Shown in pieces: positions 5,429 through 10,772 of a stretch of 10,772 nt of DNA (the stretch's first letter is position 1; each line of letters begins with the position of its first letter). The stretch spans positions 1-10,772 of the forward strand of contig JASLIH010000021.1 in the NCBI GenBank assembly GCA_030152105.1, read 5' to 3'. A program made the position numbers and the translations under genes. The notes beneath the pieces were generated by a model, which was not told the DNA's origin, did no database searches, and saw only the letters and a program-made list of their open reading frames with translations. The stretch comes from Actinomycetes bacterium. Lineage in GTDB: Bacteria > Actinomycetota > CALGFH01.

Positions 5429-6841
5429 ATGACCGCGACAACCCCGACCAGGAGGCGCATCCACCTCGACCCGCGCGCCGTTGGCGAGCTGGAGCGGACG
5501 TTCCGCGGCCAGCTGGTCGGCCCGGACGACATGGGCTACCGAGAGCACCGGCGGGTGTGGAACGGGTCGATCGACCGCTACCCGGCGCTCATCGCCCGGT
5601 GCGCCGGCGTGGCCGACGTCCTCGACGCGCTCAGCTTTGCTCGCCGGACCGGGCTCGCCGCAGCGGTCCGGAGCGGCGGCCACAGCTTCCCCGGCCAGTC
5701 GGTCTGCGACGACGGGCTGGTGATCGACCTCTCCTTGATGAAGGGCGTCCGGGTCGACCCGGTCAACCGGACGGTCAGGGCGCAGGCGGGGGTCCGGCTC
5801 GGAGAGCTCGACCGGGAGACCCAGGCCTTCGGACTGGCCGTGCCGGCCGGCATCGTGACCCACACCGGGCTGGCCGGGCTCACCCTGGGCGGCGGCATCG
5901 GCTGGCTGATGCGCAAGTACGGCCTGACCATCGACCAGCTACGGTCGGTCGACCTCGTGACCGCCGACGGCGAGCTGGTCACGGCCAGCGCCGACGAGAA
6001 CAGCGACCTGTTCTGGGGCGTCCGCGGGGCCGGGGGCAACTTCGGCGTCGTCACCGAGCTCGAGTTCCAGCTCAACCCGGTCGGTCCCGAGGTCCTCGCC
6101 GGGCCGGTCATCTGGCCGATGGAGCAGTCGGCGGAGGTGCTGCGCTTCTACCGCGACTGGATCACCGACGTGCCCGACGAGTTGACGACGGCGGTCGTCC
6201 ACCGCAAGGCGCCGCCCCTGCTCACCCTCCCCCCTGAGCTGCACGGCCGGCCGATCGTCACGGTCATCTGCTGCTACGCCGGGCCCGTGGAGGACGGCGA
6301 GCGGGTCGTGCAGCCGCTCAAGGCCTTCGGCTCCCCCCTGCTCGACCTGTGCACCAGGAAGCCGTTCGTCGAGCACCAGGCGATGTTCGACGCCTCGTTC
6401 CCCGAGGGCTGGTGGTACTACTTCCGCTCCTGCGACGTCGCCACCCTCACCGACGAGGTCATCGACATCACCGCCGACCACGCCCAGCGCATCCGCTCAC
6501 CGCTGACAGCCTTCCCGATCTTCCAGCTCGGAGGCGCGATCGGGCGCGTCGGCGACGACGAGACGGCGTTCAACGGGCGAGCCGCCGGCCACACCTTCAA
6601 CATCAACGCCACCACCGCGACCAGGGACGGGTTCGAGGCGGAGCGCGAGTGGTCCCGCAGCTTCTGGTCGGCCCTCCAGCCCTACCACATCGGCGTCTAC
6701 GTCAACTTCCTCATGGACGAGGGCCAGCAGCGGGTCCGCGAAGCCTACGGCCCCGCGAAGCACGAGCGGCTGCGGAGGCTGAAGCGCGAGTACGACCCGG
6801 GCAACTTCTTCCACATGAACCAGAACATCGCCCCTACCTAG
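5429..6841 (+). CDS. FAD-dependent oxidoreductase, berberine bridge enzyme (BBE) family
   Basis: The 470-residue protein has the full BBE/PCMH architecture: an N-terminal FAD-binding domain (about 50-220), a substrate domain and the C-terminal BBE segment YDPGNFFHMNQNIAP (455-469). VRSGGHS (80-86) holds His85, the family's site for 8-alpha-histidyl FAD. Enzymes with a second, 6-S-cysteinyl link carry Cys a few residues before the LGGG-type loop. Here the equivalent position in VPAGIVTHTGLAG appears to be Val143, so the FAD is probably bound by one covalent link only. LTLGGGIGWL (151-160) and GVRGAGGNFGVVT (197-209) complete the FAD site. Family members oxidise alcohols, sugars, amines or secondary metabolites, usually passing electrons to O2. 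No export signal is seen, so it is probably cytoplasmic. It begins at ATG 5429 without a Shine-Dalgarno and is followed after 88 bp by a flavin-reductase-domain gene on the same strand. Confidence 0.95.
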   Translation: MTATTPTRRRIHLDPRAVGELERTFRGQLVGPDDMGYREHRRVWNGSIDRYPALIARCAGVADVLDALSFARRTGLAAAVRSGGHSFPGQSVCDDGLVIDLSLMKGVRVDPVNRTVRAQAGVRLGELDRETQAFGLAVPAGIVTHTGLAGLTLGGGIGWLMRKYGLTIDQLRSVDLVTADGELVTASADENSDLFWGVRGAGGNFGVVTELEFQLNPVGPEVLAGPVIWPMEQSAEVLRFYRDWITDVPDELTTAVVHRKAPPLLTLPPELHGRPIVTVICCYAGPVEDGERVVQPLKAFGSPLLDLCTRKPFVEHQAMFDASFPEGWWYYFRSCDVATLTDEVIDITADHAQRIRSPLTAFPIFQLGGAIGRVGDDETAFNGRAAGHTFNINATTATRDGFEAEREWSRSFWSALQPYHIGVYVNFLMDEGQQRVREAYGPAKHERLRRLKREYDPGNFFHMNQNIAPT

Positions 6842-6929
6842 GGACAGGCGCCTGCCCCGAGTCGCCCGGCCGGGTGAAGACGTCACCGGTCCGGTAGCCG
6901 AAGGCGGCCCATGGCCCCCACAATGGCCC

Positions 6930-7490
6930 ATGGCCAGCGGTCAGGAACCTCTCCGCATCGGGCGCCAGCACCCCTTCACGGTCCCCGCCGAGCGTCGCGA
7001 CCCGGCTCGCCGGTTGCGCGGGCGGCTGGTGGCACCGGTCACCATCTGGACCGCCGGCCGCCCGCCGGGCGGGGCCGGCCTCACGGTCTCCTCGGTCCTG
7101 GTCGCCGAGGGTGAGCCAGCTCGTCTGCTCGGCCTGGTCGACCCGACCTCCGCCTTCTGGCAGGCCATGCAGGAGACTGGCGCGTTCGTCGTCCATGTCC
7201 TTGCCGCCGGGGACCGGAACCTGGCCGAGCGGTTCAGCGAGATCCGTCCTCCGATCCGAGGCCCGTTCGAACACCTGCAGGTGGCCGAGTCGCCGTGGGG
7301 GCCGGTGCTGGCCGGGAGTCGCCCACGAGCGTCCTGCCGCCTGGCGGGATCGGCTCCGGCTGGCCACGCGGAGCTGGTCCAAGGCGTCATCGAGCAGCTT
7401 GCGCTCCATGACCTGGAGGATCCCCTGGCCTACCTGCATGGACAGTACCGGTCGCTCCGCGAGTCGACCTCCCTGGAGGACCCACTTTGA
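6930..7490 (+). CDS. Flavin reductase-like domain protein (split-barrel FMN-binding)
   Basis: This 186-residue protein matches the flavin reductase-like domain over most of its length. APVTIWTA (35-42) with GLTVSSVL (50-57) forms the FMN-binding strand-turn, and DPTSAFWQAMQETGAFVVHVLAAGDRNLAERF (71-102) is the typical middle section. CRLAGSAPAGHAELVQGVIEQL (136-157) is the segment where most members have GDH, and DPLAYLHGQYRSL (164-176) closes the domain. Here the GDH motif reads AGH, losing the Asp. Family members bind FMN and use NAD(P)H to supply reduced flavin to a partner oxygenase, or are stand-alone FMN oxidoreductases. The start is uncertain: ATG 6930 is the last of three ATGGCC copies (6911, 6923, 6930), is the only one in frame and has no good Shine-Dalgarno. 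The 3' end overlaps the next gene's start by two bases, so both proteins are likely made from one transcript, possibly with the BBE gene. Confidence 0.87.
   Translation: MASGQEPLRIGRQHPFTVPAERRDPARRLRGRLVAPVTIWTAGRPPGGAGLTVSSVLVAEGEPARLLGLVDPTSAFWQAMQETGAFVVHVLAAGDRNLAERFSEIRPPIRGPFEHLQVAESPWGPVLAGSRPRASCRLAGSAPAGHAELVQGVIEQLALHDLEDPLAYLHGQYRSLRESTSLEDPL
7475..7489 (+). promoter_or_regulatory. Strong Shine-Dalgarno deciding a TTG start
   Basis: GGAGG (7475-7479) lies seven bases before TTG 7487, inside the end of the flavin reductase gene. The TTG overlaps that gene's TGA stop as TTGA (7487-7490). The site supports the rare TTG start and suggests stop-restart translational coupling. Confidence 0.75.
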
Positions 7491-8329
7491 CCGACCAGCT
7501 TGAGAAGGCCAGGCGGTTCCTGGCCCTGCACCGTGGCGAGCAACCGCTGCTGCTGCCCAACCCCTGGGACCGAGGGTCGGCCGTGCTGCTGGCGTCGATG
7601 GGCTTCCATGCCCTGGCCACGACCAGCAGCGGGTTCGCGGCGACTCTCGGCCGGGCCGACGGGCGGGTGACCCGCGACGAAGCCATGGAGCATGCGGCAG
7701 GGATCGTCCAGGCGACGGACCTGCCAGTCACCGCTGACCTCGAATCCGGCTTCGCCGACGAGCCGGCCGGCGTGGCCGAGACGGTGGGGCTGGCCACTGC
7801 TGCCGGGCTCGCCGGGTGCTCGATCGAAGATTTCACCGGCGACCCGGACGACCCCATCTACGACGCCCGCCTTGCCGCGGCCCGGGTCGAGGCGGCGGCC
7901 GAGGCCGCCCACCGGGGGCCCGTCCACCTGGTGCTCACCGCCCGAGCCGAGAACTACCTGCACGACCGTCCCGACCTGGCCGACACCATCGCCCGCCTCC
8001 AGGCCTATCAGGAGGCCGGCGCCGACGTGCTCTATGCGCCCGGCCTGACCGACCTCGACGACATCCGCCGGGTCGTCTCGTCGCTGGACCGACCGGTCAA
8101 CGTGCTGGCCCGGCCGGGGGTGCCGGCGGTGGCGGAGCTGGCCGCGGTCGGGGTCGCCCGGATCTCGGTCGGTGGAGGGTTCGCCTTCGCCGCCCTCGGG
8201 GCGGTCCTGGAGGCGGCCGGCGAGCTGCGCGACGCTGGGACCTACGGCTACTGGGAGCGCGCTGCCGTCGGCGCCAAAGGCGCCGCCACGGCGTTCGCGG
8301 CCCGCAGGCCCGATGGTCTCAGGGGGTGA
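7487..8329 (+). CDS. Isocitrate lyase / PEP mutase (PEPM/ICL) family protein
   Basis: The 280-residue product is a PEPM/ICL-superfamily TIM barrel of normal length. Visible landmarks are NPWDRGSA (25-32), the TTSSG turn (45-49), the metal-binding TADLESG (82-88, Asp84 and Glu86), SIED (112-115, Glu114) and TARAEN (151-156) with a conserved Arg153. The isocitrate lyase KKCGH signature is absent, so it is not a true isocitrate lyase. It resembles the broad group labelled carboxyvinyl-carboxyphosphonate phosphorylmutase-like, many of whose members are probably Mg-dependent lyases or hydrolases of 2-oxo or 2-methyl dicarboxylic acids. A phosphonate role is not supported, since no phosphonopyruvate decarboxylase is nearby. 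The start is TTG 7487 with GGAGG seven bases upstream, overlapping the preceding stop codon. Its own stop lies inside the 3' end of the convergent MMPL gene, leaving no room for a terminator between them. Confidence 0.93.
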   Translation: MTDQLEKARRFLALHRGEQPLLLPNPWDRGSAVLLASMGFHALATTSSGFAATLGRADGRVTRDEAMEHAAGIVQATDLPVTADLESGFADEPAGVAETVGLATAAGLAGCSIEDFTGDPDDPIYDARLAAARVEAAAEAAHRGPVHLVLTARAENYLHDRPDLADTIARLQAYQEAGADVLYAPGLTDLDDIRRVVSSLDRPVNVLARPGVPAVAELAAVGVARISVGGGFAFAALGAVLEAAGELRDAGTYGYWERAAVGAKGAATAFAARRPDGLRG

Positions 8330-10481
8330 GCGCCGCCGGCTCCTCCTTCGCGAGCTGGTCGAGGTCGACGTCCGGGTTCCGGGCCAGGTGGCTCGGCCAC
8401 CAGATCCACCGGCCGACGTCGAGGTTCAGGGCGGTGACCAGCACCGAGCGGACCACGAAGGTGTCAAGCAGCACCCCGAAGGCGACCGCGAAGCCGATCT
8501 CGGTGACGAACACCAGCGGCAGGGTGCCGAGGGCGGCGAACGTCCCCGCCAGGACAATGCCCGCGGAGGTGATCACGCCGCCGGTGGCGGCCAGGCCGAT
8601 CAGCGCCCCCCGCCGGGTGCCGTGACGTCTGCTCTCCTCATGGACCCGGGTCATGAGGAAGATGTTGTAGTCGGTGCCCAGGGCGACCAGGAACACAAAT
8701 GTCCACAGGGGGAACGACGGGTCGGCCCCGGCGAACCCGAAGAGGTGGTCGAAGGCCAGGGTGCTCACGCCCAGGGCGGCCGCGAAGGACAGCACCACGG
8801 TGGCGACCAGCAGCAGCGGGGAGATGACCGCCCGCAGCACCAGCCCCAGGATGATGGTCACCACGACCAGCACCAGCGGCACGACCAGGTTCCGGTCGTG
8901 GCGGGAGGCGCGCAGGATGTCGAGGTTGACGGCGCTGCCCCCGCCGACCTTGGCGTCGGCGCCATCGATCGCGTGCACGGTGGAGCGGAGCCGGTCGACC
9001 AGGTCATAGGAGGCCTGGCTGTCGGCGCTGCTGGTCAGCGTCCCTTCAAGGAAGGCATAGCCGTTCTTGACCACTGGTGGGGTGACGGCGGTCACTCCCG
9101 GGGTCTCTGAAAGGGCGGACTGGAGCTGGCTGGCGGCCTCGGCCTTGCCGACGACCTGGATCGGGTTGCCGGCGCCGGCCGGGAAGTGGCGGGCCAGCAC
9201 CTCCTCCCCCTTCACCGCCTCGGGCGGAGTTCGGAACGAGTCCTTGCTCTGCAGGCCGTTGGCGTCCAGTCCGGTCACCCCGAAGGCCAGCGCGGCCAGG
9301 ACCAGGGCGGTCACCACCCAGACAGCCCGGGGCCGGCGGGCCAGGCGCTGCCCGATCCGCGCCCACAGGCCCCGCTCGGTCGGCTCGGCGGAGCCAACGG
9401 TGGGCCGCAGCGGCCAGAACACCCAGCGGCCGAAGATAACCAGCAGCGCCGGCAGCAGGGTGATCATCGCGCACAGACCGACCGCGACCCCGATGGCCAT
9501 CACCGGACCGAGGCTGCGGGTCGAGCTCAGCTCGGCCACCAGCAGGCACAGCAGGCTCAGGATCACCGTGGCGCCGCTGGCGATGATCGCCGGCGCGGCC
9601 CGGCCCAGGGCCACCGCCATGGCCTCGTGCCGGTCGGCGTGGCGGCGCAGCTCCTCGCGGTAACGGGCCGTCAGCAGCAGGGCATAGTCGGTCCCGGCCC
9701 CGAAGACGAGCACGGTCAGGATGAACGCGCTCTGGCCGTTGACGGTCAGGCCGCCGTTCCTGGCCAGCAGGTAGATCACCGCCTGGGCGGCCGTGAGGGC
9801 GACGAACACACAGGTCAGCGGGAGCATCCACAGCACCGGGCTGCGATAGGTGATCAGCAGGATGACGATCACGATCACGGCCGTGATGTACAGCAGGGTG
9901 GAGTCGAAGCCGGAGAACACGTTGGCGAAGTCGGCGAAATAGCCGGCCGGGCCGGTCACATACACCCCGAGCCCGCCAGTGTCGGCCTGGGCGATGGACC
10001 GCACCTCCTTGATCCTTGGGGTGAGCTCCTCCCAGCCGTTGCCCTCCGCGGCCACCTTGATCGGCACCACCACCTGCAGCGCCTGGCCGTCGTCGGAGGG
10101 GATCGGGCCCAGCACCTTGCCGCTGACGTCCTTGACGCTGGCGAACCGCTTGACGTCGGCGGTGACCTTGGCCTGGTCGGCCTGGGTGACGGGACCGCCG
10201 GGGCGTTCGTAGACCACCAGCGCCGGGAAGATGTCACTGGGCGTGAACTGCTTGGCCAGCTCGACCACCTGGGTCGACTCGGCGTTGTGGGGCAGCCAGG
10301 CCGATGCGTCGTTCTGCTGGGCGCTGTTCAGCTTGCCGGCCAGCGGCCCGGCGACCGCGAACACCGCGATCCAGAAGACGAGCACCATCCACTTTGTCCA
10401 GCGCCCACAGGGAAGACCTGCCAGCCGTCGTACTCCGCGCATCAGACCCCCAGTTGCCACCAATACACCATCGACCACCAT
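8319..10481 (-). CDS. MMPL/RND-family membrane transporter
   Basis: The product of 720 residues is a complete MMPL (RND-type) exporter made of two homologous halves. Each half has one helix, a large outer domain (about 50-190 and 405-525) and a bundle of five more helices. The matching motifs GAGTDYALLLTARYREE (261-277) and ALGTDYNIFLMTRVHEE (600-616) show the internal duplication; their Asp-Tyr pairs are the expected proton-relay residues. Such proteins use the proton-motive force to export lipids, siderophores or other hydrophobic compounds in actinobacteria. The C-terminal cytoplasmic extension of mycobacterial MmpL3 is missing. The cargo is unknown. The start could be ATG 10481 (weak AAGG nine bases upstream) or ATG 10442, giving 707 residues beginning MRGVRRLAG, more like typical family N-termini. 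The gene follows a truncated LLM gene after 62 bp on the same strand and overlaps the convergent PEPM gene by 11 bp. Confidence 0.95.
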   Translation of the reverse strand: MVVDGVLVATGGLMRGVRRLAGLPCGRWTKWMVLVFWIAVFAVAGPLAGKLNSAQQNDASAWLPHNAESTQVVELAKQFTPSDIFPALVVYERPGGPVTQADQAKVTADVKRFASVKDVSGKVLGPIPSDDGQALQVVVPIKVAAEGNGWEELTPRIKEVRSIAQADTGGLGVYVTGPAGYFADFANVFSGFDSTLLYITAVIVIVILLITYRSPVLWMLPLTCVFVALTAAQAVIYLLARNGGLTVNGQSAFILTVLVFGAGTDYALLLTARYREELRRHADRHEAMAVALGRAAPAIIASGATVILSLLCLLVAELSSTRSLGPVMAIGVAVGLCAMITLLPALLVIFGRWVFWPLRPTVGSAEPTERGLWARIGQRLARRPRAVWVVTALVLAALAFGVTGLDANGLQSKDSFRTPPEAVKGEEVLARHFPAGAGNPIQVVGKAEAASQLQSALSETPGVTAVTPPVVKNGYAFLEGTLTSSADSQASYDLVDRLRSTVHAIDGADAKVGGGSAVNLDILRASRHDRNLVVPLVLVVVTIILGLVLRAVISPLLLVATVVLSFAAALGVSTLAFDHLFGFAGADPSFPLWTFVFLVALGTDYNIFLMTRVHEESRRHGTRRGALIGLAATGGVITSAGIVLAGTFAALGTLPLVFVTEIGFAVAFGVLLDTFVVRSVLVTALNLDVGRWIWWPSHLARNPDVDLDQLAKEEPAALTP

Positions 10482-10487
10482 CCACCG

Positions 10488-10534
10488 TGACCTTCAACAG
10501 GTCAACCGAAATCCTACGACAGCCTCATGACAGC
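10488..10534 (-). promoter_or_regulatory. Candidate promoter and operator of the MMPL gene
   Basis: The 62-bp gap upstream of the transporter holds three signals. TAGGAT (10516-10511 on the minus strand) is a possible -10. TGACC-N7-GGTCA (10488-10492 and 10500-10504) is a dyad that would cover the transcription start. GACAGC occurs twice 11 bp apart (10518-10523 and 10529-10534), one helical turn, next to the -35 position. No good -35 hexamer is seen. The layout suits a regulated exporter promoter, but read-through from the upstream LLM gene is also possible. Confidence 0.35.
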
Positions 10535-10543
10535 GTCGGATCG

Positions 10544-10772
10544 TCAGGGTGGGAGGAGGGAGACGACGCGCTCGCGGAACAGCTCCAGCTGCCGCACCTC
10601 GTCGCCCAGCGGCCAGACGAAGATCCGCCGCGCGCCCGCGCCGAGGAATGCGGCCAGCCGCTCGGCGCACACCTCTGCCGGGCCGATCAGCAGCATGGCC
10701 GAGTCCAGCTCCCCGGCCGAGCGGTGCAGCATCGGGGCAAGCGCCTCGGTAAGCACCCGCTGGGCGACGCCC
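10544..10772 (-). CDS. LLM-class oxidoreductase, C-terminal part (cut by window edge)
   Basis: The reading frame is open to the right edge, so the gene starts outside the window; about 75 C-terminal residues are visible. The segment IGPAEVCAERLAAFLGAGARRIFVWPLGDE, followed by RQLELFRERVVSLLPP at the stop, is the usual end of a luciferase-like F420-type oxidoreductase. In that family a G-x-P/A-x-E-V helix, a GA(D/R)R strand and a PLGD loop precede the last helix. No internal start should be taken as the true one: the GTG at 10756 lies within the conserved fold. It differs in sequence from the LLM protein at 2525-3415, so it is not a recent duplicate of it. It lies 62 bp upstream of the MMPL gene on the same strand and could share its transcript. 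Confidence 0.82.
   Translation of the reverse strand, partial: GVAQRVLTEALAPMLHRSAGELDSAMLLIGPAEVCAERLAAFLGAGARRIFVWPLGDEVRQLELFRERVVSLLPP

Noticed and set aside
5320..6237. 305-codon frame on the same strand as the BBE gene
   Set aside because: It is an Arg/Pro/Gly-rich shifted frame of the BBE gene, which has all expected FAD-site motifs.
6841..6929. Terminator between the BBE and flavin reductase genes
   Set aside because: CAGGCGCCTG near 6846 is a palindrome with no loop, and its flanking arms contain a mismatch. This is too weak to call termination, so co-transcription stays open.
7487..8329. Phosphonate biosynthesis from the PEPM-like protein
   Set aside because: No phosphonopyruvate decarboxylase or other phosphonate gene is present, and the protein belongs to a broad family in which true PEP mutases are a minority.
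7816..8625. 269-codon frame crossing the PEPM/MMPL junction
   Set aside because: It is Arg/Gly-rich and overlaps two well-supported genes in other frames.
9186..10490. 434-codon plus-strand frame opposite the MMPL gene
   Set aside because: The Gln/Gly/His-rich translation shows no fold; the opposite strand encodes a complete MMPL transporter.
1..10772. CRISPR arrays, insertion sequences, phage genes, tRNA or rRNA
   Set aside because: No repeat-spacer pattern, transposase or integrase motif, long terminal inverted repeat or recognisable RNA gene was seen on either strand.

Overview
The window is very GC-rich DNA with strong G/C bias at third codon positions, GTG and TTG starts next to ATG, F420-type luciferase-like oxidoreductases, an MMPL transporter and a PASTA-like lipoprotein. 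Together these point to an Actinomycetota chromosome, probably a little-studied soil or environmental lineage. A neighbouring high-GC phylum such as Chloroflexota or Dormibacterota cannot be excluded. I see no RNA genes, insertion sequences, phage genes, attachment sites or CRISPR repeats. Ten protein genes fill most of the window.

Layout, left to right. (1) 1-1815, minus: a polytopic membrane protein resembling GT-C glycosyltransferases; its stop codon is the first three bases. (2) 1816-2108: a divergent intergenic region with several dyads. (3) 2109-2423, plus: a 104-residue beta-rich protein of unknown role, loosely like the H-type lectin fold. (4) 2444-2479: a perfect 14-bp hairpin between convergent genes, a likely bidirectional terminator. 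(5) 2525-3415, minus: an LLM-class (F420-type) oxidoreductase. (6) 3526-4542 and 4557-5195, minus: a two-gene unit encoding a PASTA-like lipoprotein and then a five-helix membrane protein with a probably extracytoplasmic C-terminal domain. (7) 5196-5428: a divergent promoter region. (8) 5429-8329, plus: a berberine-bridge-type FAD oxidoreductase, a flavin-reductase-domain protein and a PEP mutase/isocitrate lyase family protein, the last two joined by a TTGA stop/start overlap. (9) 8319-10481, minus: an MMPL/RND exporter overlapping the previous gene by 11 bp at the 3' ends. (10) 10544-10772, minus: the C-terminal end of a second LLM oxidoreductase, cut by the window edge.

The right two-thirds is rich in flavin and F420 redox enzymes: BBE oxidoreductase, flavin reductase domain and two LLM proteins. 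The PEPM-like carbon-phosphorus or carbon-carbon bond enzyme and the MMPL exporter are interleaved with them. This fits small-molecule oxidation, catabolism or detoxification coupled to export, but no substrate can be read from the sequence. The lipoprotein and membrane-protein pair looks like a separate cell-envelope module.

The observations most worth following are the lipoprotein/five-helix pair, the lectin-like small protein with its ribosome-binding site in a hairpin loop, the apparently leaderless BBE promoter, and the translationally coupled flavin reductase/PEPM pair. I found no convincing evidence for a wholly new defence or mobile system.
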